In this document: piece by piece, positions 1 through 5,063 of the stretch
Layout of the letters: each line of letters opens with the position of its first letter
How positions within the stretch are numbered: position 1 is the stretch's first letter
Assembly: GCA_002438575.1 (NCBI GenBank)
Contig: DJPP01000138.1
Coordinates: 1 to 5,376 of the forward strand
Source: Oscillospiraceae bacterium UBA6409
GTDB taxonomy: Bacteria > Bacillota > Clostridia > Oscillospirales > Oscillospiraceae
Reading direction: 5' to 3'
Length of the DNA: 5,376 nucleotides
The notes under the pieces: generated by a model
Seen by the model: only the letters and a program-made list of their open reading frames with translations
Told to the model about the DNA's origin: nothing
The model's database searches: none
Program-made: the position numbers and the translations under genes

Positions 1-24
1 AACAGCAGGAAGGGAGGCGGCGGT

Positions 25-516
25 ATGTACGGAATCGGCCAGAGGGTGGTACACCCCATGCACGGGGCGGGCGTTATCGAGAGTGTGACGGAGGAGCTGC
101 TGTACGGCGCGGCGCGGACGTACTATGTGTTTCGCCAGGCCGTTGGCGGACTGGTGCTGAAGCTGCCTGCCGACAACTGCGAGGCCATCGGCGTGCGGCC
201 GCTGTATGACCGGGAGAGAATGGACGCGGTGCTCTCGGCCATCCCGTCGCTGACGGTGGAGGAGGAGCGCAACTGGAACCGCCGCTACCGGGAGAATATG
301 GCGCGGCTGAAAAGCGGCGACCTGACGGAGGTGGCACGGGTGGTCAAGGCCCTGATGCGGCGGGAGGCGGCACGGGGACTGTCCACCGGAGAGAGAAAAA
401 TGCTGCACAGCGCCAGGGAGATACTGCTGTCGGAGCTGGCGATGGTGCGGGAGATCGGATACCAAGAGGCGGAGCGCCTGCTGAACGGCGCGGTGATGAC
501 GGGAGCGTGTGAGTGA
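25..516 (+). CDS. carD: CarD/CdnL-family RNA polymerase-binding transcription regulator
   Basis: The 163-residue protein matches the CarD/CdnL family along its whole length. Members bind the RNA polymerase beta subunit and stabilise open promoter complexes, notably at rRNA and housekeeping promoters. Residues 1-60 form the Tudor-like polymerase-interacting domain (opening YGIGQRVVHPMHGAG, then a strand ending LPADN). Residues 65-155 form the helical DNA-binding domain, with the hallmark NWNRRYREN block around W84, the residue family members wedge at the upstream edge of the transcription bubble, and RGLSTGERKML near 117-127. The length is usual for the family. The ATG is preceded by AAGGGAGG at 10-17 with a 7-base gap. 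Its stop overlaps the ispD start by 4 bases, so the two are probably co-transcribed and translationally coupled. Nothing upstream is visible, so the operon promoter lies outside the window. Confidence 0.95.
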   Translation: MYGIGQRVVHPMHGAGVIESVTEELLYGAARTYYVFRQAVGGLVLKLPADNCEAIGVRPLYDRERMDAVLSAIPSLTVEEERNWNRRYRENMARLKSGDLTEVARVVKALMRREAARGLSTGERKMLHSAREILLSELAMVREIGYQEAERLLNGAVMTGACE

Positions 517-1259
517 CGATGGGAAAGCTCTTTGATAAGCTGTTGAACCGGAAAAAGGAACGGCATCCCCGCTGTGCGGCGCTGGTGCCCGCCGCGGGGC
601 GGTCTGAGCGCATGGGCGGCACGGACAAGCTGACGGCGCCGCTGTGCGGTGTGCCGGTGCTGCTGCGGACGCTGCGGGCGCTGGACGAGGCGGCGCTGAT
701 CGACGAGATCGTAGTGGCGGTAAGCCCGGAGCGACTGGAGGAGATCGCGGCCCTGTGCGCCGGGGCGAACGTTAAAACGCCGCTGCGCGTGGTGGAGGGC
801 GGCGAGAGCCGCGCCCAGTCGGTGCTGCTGGCGGCGCTGGCAGCCGGCGACAGCTGTGAGCTGCTGGCGGTGCACGACGGCGCGCGGCCGCTGATCCTGC
901 CGGAGCAGGTGGACGACATGGTGCGCCTGGGACAGCGGACCTATGCCGCCGCGCCGGCGCTGCCGGTGACGGACACGGTGAAGGTGGCGGATACGGCGGG
1001 GGTGGTGCAGTCCACGCCGGACCGGAAAACGCTGTACGCTGTGCAGACGCCGCAGGTGTTCCAGGCGAACATCCTGAAGGCCGCCCTGCAGTCGGCCATT
1101 CAGGCCGGAGCGGACATCACGGACGACTGCTCCGCCGTGGAACGGCTGGGCAAGGAGGTATGGCTGGCCCCGGGCTGGCGGGAGAACATCAAGATCACCA
1201 CGCGGGAGGACCTGACCATGGCGGAGGCCTTCCTGCGGGAGAGGGAGAACAGAGCATGA
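513..1259 (+). CDS. ispD: IspD, 2-C-methyl-D-erythritol 4-phosphate cytidylyltransferase
   Basis: This enzyme transfers CMP from CTP to 2-C-methyl-D-erythritol 4-phosphate in the cytoplasm, the third step of the MEP route to isopentenyl diphosphate. The 248-residue product shows the nucleotidyltransferase signature [12 protein letters not shown] (25-36) with the CTP-contacting Arg33 and Lys39, VHDGARPL (120-127), TDTVKVAD (153-160), a TPQVF block (179-183), ITDDCSAVE (202-210) and a C-terminal [10 protein letters not shown] (225-234). Residues 1-20 are a Lys/Arg-rich extension before the first beta strand, longer than in typical IspD. Two starts are possible: GTG at 513, which overlaps the carD stop and has GGGAG at 501-505 about 7 bases away, and ATG at 519, two codons later. 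I chose GTG for its better spacing, but ATG cannot be excluded. The stop overlaps the ispF start (ATGA). Confidence 0.95.
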   Translation: MTMGKLFDKLLNRKKERHPRCAALVPAAGRSERMGGTDKLTAPLCGVPVLLRTLRALDEAALIDEIVVAVSPERLEEIAALCAGANVKTPLRVVEGGESRAQSVLLAALAAGDSCELLAVHDGARPLILPEQVDDMVRLGQRTYAAAPALPVTDTVKVADTAGVVQSTPDRKTLYAVQTPQVFQANILKAALQSAIQAGADITDDCSAVERLGKEVWLAPGWRENIKITTREDLTMAEAFLRERENRA

Positions 1260-1741
1260 CGGATCTGCGCGTTGGATACGGCTATGACGTACACCGGCTG
1301 GTATCGGACCGCGCCCTGGTGCTGGGCGGGGTGACGGTGCCCTTTGAGAAGGGACTGCTGGGGCACTCCGACGCGGACGTGCTGACTCATGCGGTGATGG
1401 ATGCCCTGCTGGGCGCTGCGGCACTGGGGGACATCGGCAAGCTGTTTCCGGACAGTGATGCGCGCTATGCCGGGGCGGACAGCACGATGCTGCTGCGGCA
1501 GGTGACGGCGCTGCTGGCAGAGGCGGGCTGGACCATTGTGAATGTGGACGCTACGGTGGCGGCCCAGGCGCCGAGGCTGGCGCCCTTTATCCCGGAGATG
1601 CGGGAGAGACTGGCGGCGGCCATGGGGCTGGACGCGGGACGCGTCTCTGTGAAGGCGACGACGGAGGAGGGGCTGGGCTTTACCGGCAGCGGCGAGGGCA
1701 TGGCGGCCCACGCGGTGGCGCTTGTTGAAAAAGTGCGCTGA
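1256..1741 (+). CDS. ispF: IspF, 2-C-methyl-D-erythritol 2,4-cyclodiphosphate synthase
   Basis: IspF cyclises the CDP-methylerythritol 2-phosphate made downstream of IspD, releasing CMP and giving 2-C-methyl-D-erythritol 2,4-cyclodiphosphate. Family members are homotrimers with a zinc ion at each active site. The 161-residue protein has the metal ligands of GYDVHR (Asp11, His13) and the third ligand His45 in the segment [18 protein letters not shown] (36-53). It also has GDIGKLFPD (58-66) and the substrate-binding signature [16 protein letters not shown] (133-148). Length is normal. The ATG at 1256 was chosen over a possible start at 1160, because it overlaps the ispD stop, has GAGGGAG at 1241-1247 and begins exactly where the family begins; the upstream extension is only the ispD sequence in another frame. 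IspE is not between them, as is usual for this pairing. Confidence 0.96.
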   Translation: MTDLRVGYGYDVHRLVSDRALVLGGVTVPFEKGLLGHSDADVLTHAVMDALLGAAALGDIGKLFPDSDARYAGADSTMLLRQVTALLAEAGWTIVNVDATVAAQAPRLAPFIPEMRERLAAAMGLDAGRVSVKATTEEGLGFTGSGEGMAAHAVALVEKVR

Positions 1742-1781
1742 GAGATCAGACATTTTTCACACAATGTTAACGGTTCCGGGG

Positions 1782-1810
1782 TTGTGCCAAAAGAGAACAT
1801 ATGGTACAAT
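1782..1810 (+). promoter_or_regulatory. Predicted promoter of the DUF1538/P-II operon
   Basis: A -35-like TTGTGC (1782-1787) is separated by exactly 17 bases from a -10 TACAAT (1805-1810), which matches the sigma-A consensus at 5 of 6 positions. A TG at 1802-1803 makes it an extended -10 and compensates for the poor second half of the -35. Transcription should start near 1817. The promoter lies 40 bases past the ispF stop, so the membrane-protein operon can be transcribed independently of carD-ispD-ispF. The flanks TTGTGCC (1782-1788) and GGTACAA (1803-1809) also form an imperfect inverted repeat across the promoter. Prediction is from sequence only. Confidence 0.6.
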
Positions 1811-1829
1811 AAACCTGTTAAGATGCGGA

Positions 1830-1866
1830 GGCGTGTCTGCCCGACATGGACAGACACGCCGTTTTT
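1830..1866 (+). terminator. Intrinsic terminator/attenuator in the operon leader
   Basis: GGCGTGTCTG (1830-1839) and CAGACACGCC (1851-1860) form a perfect 10-bp GC-rich stem with an 11-base loop, which may tighten through CC/GG pairs at 1841-1842 and 1848-1849. GTTTTT follows at 1861-1866. This is the form of a Rho-independent terminator. It stands about 13 bases after the predicted start site at 1817 and 35 bases before the TTG start codon at 1901. It could end readthrough from ispF, act as an attenuator for the downstream operon, or both. No clear alternative antiterminator pairing was found by eye. Confidence 0.65.
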
Positions 1867-1900
1867 GGTAAGACAGGGAAGAACAGAAAGGAAGGTAGAC

Positions 1901-3472
1901 TTGAGCCGCAGGACGATACAGGACGAGCAGGCGAGACTGCGTAAAAAACGACAGAAGGCGGAAAATGTATTTGCCGTATTCAAAAAACCGCTGCACGAGT
2001 CGCTGACATCGGTATTGCCGGTGATGCTGATCGTGCTGGTGCTGTGCTTCACCATCGCGCCGGTGCCCAACAACGCCATGGTGGCGTTCCTGCTGGGCGG
2101 CGTGATGCTGATCGCCGGCATGGGCCTGTTCACGCTGGGGTCGGAGATGTCCATGATCCCGCTGGGACAGGCGGTAGGCTCCGAGATCACCCGGCGGAAG
2201 AAGGTGTGGATCATTGCGGTGGTGGGCTTCCTCATCGGCATGATCGTTACCGTGGCGGAGCCGGATCTGCAGGTGCTGGCCAACCAGGTGCCGGCCATCG
2301 AGAACAACGTGATCATCTGGTCCGTGGCGGTGGGCGTGGGTGTGTTCCTGGTCATTGCCCTGCTGCGTATCGTGCTGGGTATCCAGCTGCGGTGGCTGCT
2401 GATCGGGTTTTACGCCATCGTATTCGGCCTGGCGATGTTCGTGTCGCCGGATTTCTGGGCGGTGGCTTTTGACTCCGGCGGCGTGACCACCGGACCTATG
2501 ACGGTGCCGTTCATCATGGCACTGGGCGTGGGCGTGTGTGCCGTGCGAAGCGACAAGCAGGCCGGGGGCGACAGCTTCGGCCTGGTGGCGCTGTGCTCCA
2601 TTGGGCCGATCATCACGGTGCTGATCCTGGGATTGCTGTACAAGCCGGACGGCAGCGCCTACACCGCGGCGGTCATGCCGGACGCCAAGGACACGGTGGA
2701 GATGTTCGACCTGTATATCAGCGAGATACCCCACTACATGAAGGAGACGGCGTCGGCGCTGCTGCCTATCGGCGCGTTCCTGATCCTGTTCCAGCTGGTG
2801 ACCCGCAGGCTCAAGCGCAAGGAGATACTGCACATGGTCATCGGCCTGGTGTATGTGTACATAGGACTGACCATCTTCCTGATGGGCGTGAACGTGGGCT
2901 TTATGCCCGTGGGCAGCTTTTTGGGCGGCAGCATCGCCGGCCATACGTATAACTGGATACTTATCCCTATCGCCATGGTCATCGGCTATTTCATCGTGCA
3001 GGCGGAGCCGGCTGTCCATGTGCTGAACAAGCAGGTGGAGGAGATCACCGCCGGTTCCATCCCCGCGCACGCCATGAACCTGGCGCTGTCCGTGGGCGTG
3101 GCCATTTCGCTGGGGCTGGCTATGATCCGGGTGCTGACGGGTATCTCCATCATGTGGTTCCTGGTGCCGGGCTATGTGCTGAGTCTGGCGCTGAGCTTCG
3201 TGGTGCCGCAGATCTTTACGTCGGTGGCCTTCGACTCCGGCGGCGTGGCCTCCGGACCCATGACGGCCACGTTCCTGCTGCCCTTTGCCCTGGGCGCGTG
3301 CGACGCCGTGGGCGGCAATCTGGTGACGGACGCCTTTGGCGTGGTGGCGATGGTGGCCATGACGCCGCTGGTGACCATACAGCTGCTGGGCCTGAGCTAC
3401 CAGCGGAAGCTGCGCCGCGTACCTGCTCCTGCCGCGCCTGTGGCGGTGGAGGAGCTGATCGAGCTGTGCTGA
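1901..3472 (+). CDS. DUF1538 family multi-pass membrane protein, two repeats
   Basis: The 523-residue protein is an integral membrane protein of the DUF1538 family, whose biochemical function I do not know; a transporter or channel role is inferred. After a charged cytoplasmic N terminus (about 1-30), hydrophobic segments alternate with short loops to about residue 500. Two tandem copies of the domain are visible. AFDSGGVTTGPMT (189-201) recurs as AFDSGGVASGPMT (443-455), each followed by a D-x-FG-x-VA stretch and a hydrophobic segment. AEPDLQVLANQV (119-130) recurs as AEPAVHVLNKQV (368-379). The polar SGG...GP motifs inside hydrophobic sequence are candidates for substrate contacts. The frame is open back to 1784, but that would overlap the promoter and terminator, so I chose TTG at 1901, which has AAAGGAAGG at 1887-1895. 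An ATG at 1823 is less likely, lacking a clear ribosome site. The P-II gene follows after 12 bases. Confidence 0.88.
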   Translation: MSRRTIQDEQARLRKKRQKAENVFAVFKKPLHESLTSVLPVMLIVLVLCFTIAPVPNNAMVAFLLGGVMLIAGMGLFTLGSEMSMIPLGQAVGSEITRRKKVWIIAVVGFLIGMIVTVAEPDLQVLANQVPAIENNVIIWSVAVGVGVFLVIALLRIVLGIQLRWLLIGFYAIVFGLAMFVSPDFWAVAFDSGGVTTGPMTVPFIMALGVGVCAVRSDKQAGGDSFGLVALCSIGPIITVLILGLLYKPDGSAYTAAVMPDAKDTVEMFDLYISEIPHYMKETASALLPIGAFLILFQLVTRRLKRKEILHMVIGLVYVYIGLTIFLMGVNVGFMPVGSFLGGSIAGHTYNWILIPIAMVIGYFIVQAEPAVHVLNKQVEEITAGSIPAHAMNLALSVGVAISLGLAMIRVLTGISIMWFLVPGYVLSLALSFVVPQIFTSVAFDSGGVASGPMTATFLLPFALGACDAVGGNLVTDAFGVVAMVAMTPLVTIQLLGLSYQRKLRRVPAPAAPVAVEELIELC

Positions 3473-3484
3473 GGAGGTGGAGAT

Positions 3485-4198
3485 ATGTCTGAAACAACCA
3501 AGAACCGCCTGTATCTGATGATCACCATTACCAACCGGGTCATGGGCGCCACGCATTTTCTGGATTTCTACCGGGCCTTCGGCGCGCCGGTGGTGTTCAC
3601 CGCCCTGGGACGGGGCACCGCCAGCAACGATGTGCTGAGTTACCTGGGGCTGGAGGCAACGGAGAAGTCCGTGATGTTCTCCGTGGTGACGCCCGCCGTC
3701 AAGGAGGTGCTGATGCGGGAGCTGGTGGACACCATGCGGATCGACCGGCCCGGAAGCGGCATCGCCGTGTGCCTGCACCTGAGCAGTGTGGGCGGAAGGA
3801 CGGCGCTGAACTATCTGATCTCCGGCAAGAGCGACGCGCAGCCGGATATGACTGTGAAGGAGGAAGAACAGATGAACGAGAACGCGTATCAGCTGATCGT
3901 GGCGATCACCAATACCGGGTACACCGACGCGGTGATGGAGGCGGCCTCCGCCGCCGGCGCGCGGGGCGGTACGGTCATTCACGCCCGGGCTACCGACGCG
4001 GAGAATACCAACAAGTTCTTCGGCATGGCGATCTCGGAGGAGAGGGAGATGATCTTCCTGGTGACCTCCGCCGACAAGCGGGCGGCTATCATGCAGTCCA
4101 TCATGGAGAAGGCCGGCGCCCACACCGAGGCGCAGACGGTGACGTTCTCCGTGCCGCTGGACGACGCGGCGGGGCTGTACAGCGCCAACAGCAACTGA
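3485..4198 (+). CDS. Tandem P-II-like regulatory protein (two fused domains)
   Basis: The 237-residue protein consists of two P-II-like (GlnB superfamily) domains, roughly residues 8-104 and 134-230, joined by an acidic linker (114-133). Each has the expected strand-helix-strand, strand-helix-strand order: N domain RLYLMITITN, helix ATHFLDFYRAFGA, VVFTALGRG, KSVMFSVVT, a helix at 71-85, then AVCLHLSS; C domain YQLIVAITNTG, a helix at 147-158, TVIHARA, EMIFLVTS, a helix at 196-210, then TVTFSV. The T-loop segments are shorter than in GlnB/GlnK, with no Tyr51-like uridylylation site, and the GDGK element is lost in the C domain, so control by GlnD is unlikely. P-II proteins are trimeric and often bind membrane transporters, so the adjacent DUF1538 protein is the probable partner. 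GGAGGT at 3473-3478 overlaps the upstream stop, implying coupling. An internal start at 3872 may yield the second domain alone. Confidence 0.87.
   Translation: MSETTKNRLYLMITITNRVMGATHFLDFYRAFGAPVVFTALGRGTASNDVLSYLGLEATEKSVMFSVVTPAVKEVLMRELVDTMRIDRPGSGIAVCLHLSSVGGRTALNYLISGKSDAQPDMTVKEEEQMNENAYQLIVAITNTGYTDAVMEAASAAGARGGTVIHARATDAENTNKFFGMAISEEREMIFLVTSADKRAAIMQSIMEKAGAHTEAQTVTFSVPLDDAAGLYSANSN
3857..3874 (+). promoter_or_regulatory. Internal ribosome binding site and in-frame ATG in the tandem P-II gene
   Basis: AAGGAGG (3857-3863) lies 8 bases before ATG at 3872-3874, in frame with the surrounding gene and at the domain boundary (Met130). Translation from here would give a 108-residue protein, MNENAYQLIVAITN onward to the normal stop at 4198, which is the size and start of a free-standing P-II-family protein. 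The bases of the ribosome site encode the linker residues KEEE. This looks like a fossil of two adjacent genes now fused in frame, or a working dual-start gene. Confidence 0.6.
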
Positions 4199-4205
4199 AA
4201 ACAAA

Positions 4206-4240
4206 AAGAGCCTCCCCCGGCATTTGCCGGGGGAGGCTTT
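4206..4240. terminator. Bidirectional Rho-independent terminator
   Basis: AGCCTCCCCCGGC (4209-4221), loop ATTT, and GCCGGGGGAGGCT (4226-4238) form a perfect 13-bp stem directly after the P-II gene stop. On the minus strand the stem is followed by CTTTTTGTTTT, a strong T-run, so it is best suited to end the convergent repressor gene. On the plus strand only TTT follows, so it would be weaker for the P-II operon, although the stem is very stable. Confidence 0.88.
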
Positions 4241-4251
4241 GGCGTGAAAGG

Positions 4252-4269
4252 AGCCGCCGGAGGGCGGCT
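4252..4269 (-). repeat. Small GC hairpin in the 3' untranslated region of the repressor gene
   Basis: AGCCGCC (4252-4258) and GGCGGCT (4263-4269) form a perfect 7-bp stem around a 4-base loop, 9 bases past the repressor stop on the minus strand, where it is followed by CCTTT. It precedes the main terminator hairpin and could protect the 3' end or assist termination. High local GC makes a chance dyad possible. Confidence 0.3.
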
Positions 4270-4278
4270 GTTCGGCGG

Positions 4279-4647
4279 TCATTGGGGCGGCGCAAGATGC
4301 CGCTTCAGGGCTTGGAAGGTGGCATCGCTGATGACGTGCTCCATGCGGCAGGCGTCCTCGGCGGCGGTGGCCTCGTCCACGCCCAGGCGGCGCAGAAAGT
4401 CCGTGAGGACCGTGTGGCGCTCGTAGATCTTTTCGGCTACCTCGCGCCCGGCGGCGGTGAGGGTGATGTAGCCGCCGTCGTCCACGTCGATATACTGCCC
4501 AGACTTCAGCAGGCCCACGGCGCGGCTGACGCTGGGTTTGGAGTAGCCCATATAGTCCACGATGTCGATGGAACGGACGGCCTTCCCCTGGCGGATCAGG
4601 ACCAGTATGCTCTCCAGGTACATCTCGCCGGATTCCTGTAATACCAC
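4279..4647 (-). CDS. DtxR/MntR-family metal-dependent transcriptional repressor
   Basis: A 122-residue regulator of the DtxR/MntR/IdeR family, which represses metal-uptake genes when its metal is bound. Residues 5-64 form the winged helix-turn-helix (VRSIDIVDYMGYSKPSVSRA at 24-43 contains the recognition helix); 66-115 form the dimerisation helices. By alignment from memory, the primary metal site is Met9, Cys100, Glu103 and His104 (as Met10, Cys102, Glu105, His106 of DtxR), rather than the Asp/Glu set of MntR; this points to Fe(II). His78 is kept, but the DtxR ancillary ligands Glu83 and His98 appear to be Thr82 and Ala96. It lacks the SH3-like C-terminal domain of DtxR and is shorter than B. 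subtilis MntR (142 residues). Start is GTG, with AGGAGGT at 4660-4654 six bases away. Divergence from feoAB supports an iron role. Confidence 0.92.
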   Translation of the reverse strand: MVLQESGEMYLESILVLIRQGKAVRSIDIVDYMGYSKPSVSRAVGLLKSGQYIDVDDGGYITLTAAGREVAEKIYERHTVLTDFLRRLGVDEATAAEDACRMEHVISDATFQALKRHLAPPQ

Positions 4648-4667
4648 GGAGGCACCTCCTTTACTGC

Positions 4668-4681
4668 TTAGAGTGCTCTAA
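4668..4681. promoter_or_regulatory. Predicted operator box 1 (over repressor transcription start)
   Basis: TTAGAGTGCTCTAA is a 6-2-6 dyad with perfect arms. It covers the predicted start site (about 4679) of the minus-strand repressor promoter and lies between that promoter and the repressor's ribosome site. Binding here would block the repressor's own transcription. It shares the TTAR-N6-CTAA form with boxes 2 and 3. Confidence 0.6.
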
Positions 4682-4685
4682 CTGA

Positions 4686-4714
4686 AGTATAACACACACC
4701 TGATATAAAAGCAA
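4686..4714 (-). promoter_or_regulatory. Predicted promoter of the repressor gene
   Basis: Read on the minus strand, TTGCTT (4714-4709) and TATACT (4691-4686) are 17 bases apart, and a TG two positions before the -10 makes it an extended -10. The start would be near 4679, about 32 bases before the GTG codon, inside operator box 1. Confidence 0.65.
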
Positions 4715-4720
4715 GTGGAA

Positions 4721-4736
4721 GTTAAATATATCTAAC
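4721..4736. promoter_or_regulatory. Predicted operator box 2 (central)
   Basis: GTTAAATATATCTAAC is a 16-bp dyad with 7 of 8 base pairs matched. Its inner 14 bases (4722-4735) align with boxes 1 and 3. It lies just upstream of the -35 of the repressor promoter and 25 bases upstream of the feo -35. Its centre is 54 bp from box 1 and 51 bp from box 3, about five helical turns each way. Confidence 0.5.
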
Positions 4737-4760
4737 TATCGGCATAAAACGAGTCGCTTC

Positions 4761-4789
4761 TTGACAGGCCGGTTAGCCTGTGCTAACAT
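4761..4789 (+). promoter_or_regulatory. Predicted promoter of feoAB
   Basis: A perfect -35 TTGACA (4761-4766) is followed after 17 bases by TAACAT (4784-4789), 4 of 6 to the -10 consensus. Transcription would start near 4796, giving a leader of about 34 bases before feoA. Operator box 3 fills the spacer and overlaps the -10. Confidence 0.7.
4772..4787. promoter_or_regulatory. Predicted operator box 3 (in the feoAB promoter)
   Basis: GTTAGC (4772-4777) and GCTAAC (4782-4787) are perfect inverted arms around CTGT. The site contains GTTAGCCT, resembling the known DtxR/IdeR box half TTAGGTTAGCCT. It occupies the spacer and part of the -10 of the feoAB promoter, the usual place for a repressor that excludes RNA polymerase. 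Confidence 0.65.
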
Positions 4790-4829
4790 CATACCGCACG
4801 ACATAGATAGACAACTGAGGTAATGCGCT

Positions 4830-5063
4830 ATGACACTGAATGAACTGAAGATCGGCGATAGCGCCGCCATCACCGCCGTGGGCGGGGAGGGTGCGCTGCG
4901 CTGCCGCCTGCTGGATATGGGGCTGACGCCCCGGACCGTGGTGACGCTGCGGAAGGTGGCCCCTATGGGGGATCCCATCGAGATACACGTGCGGGGCTAT
5001 GAGCTGACGCTGCGGGTGGAGGATGCCCGACAGATCACTGTGGAAAAGAGGGATCGCGTATGA
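4830..5063 (+). CDS. feoA: FeoA, ferrous iron transport accessory protein
   Basis: The 77-residue protein is a complete FeoA: a small cytoplasmic SH3-like beta-barrel that works with the FeoB transporter, though its exact role (possibly modulating FeoB activity or assembly) is unsettled. The family core is visible: opening LNELKIGDSAAI (3-14), RLLDMGLTP (26-34), and VAPMGDPIEIHVRGYELTLR (43-62). The usual TPGT turn is TPRT here. The ATG has GAGG at 4817-4820 with a 9-base gap. The stop overlaps the feoB start as ATGA, so the two are translationally coupled and share the promoter at 4761-4789, with predicted iron-dependent repression. Confidence 0.95.
   Translation: MTLNELKIGDSAAITAVGGEGALRCRLLDMGLTPRTVVTLRKVAPMGDPIEIHVRGYELTLRVEDARQITVEKRDRV

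Noticed and set aside
285..1424. A 379-codon open frame on the minus strand across carD, ispD and ispF
   Set aside because: Low-complexity Arg/Pro/His-rich product opposite three well-identified genes, with no family resemblance.
1726..1759. TGAAAAA ... TTTTTCA inverted repeat at the end of ispF as a terminator
   Set aside because: The stem is only 7 bp, almost all A-T, with a long loop and no T-run after it.
1784..1900. N-terminal extension of the DUF1538 protein from GTG 1784 or ATG 1823
   Set aside because: It would run through the predicted promoter and a terminator hairpin, has no good ribosome site, and adds residues unlike the family. TTG 1901 has a strong Shine-Dalgarno sequence.
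1757..4282. An 841-codon open frame on the minus strand, antisense to the ispF end, DUF1538 and P-II genes
   Set aside because: Its product is dominated by His, Arg, Gln and Gly with no recognisable domain. It is the expected shadow of GC-rich coding sequence, and the plus-strand frames have clear families and ribosome sites.
3769..4641. A 290-codon plus-strand frame running from the P-II gene through the terminator into the region antisense to the repressor
   Set aside because: It crosses a strong bidirectional terminator, its product is Arg/Gly-rich with no domain, and real genes occupy both strands there.
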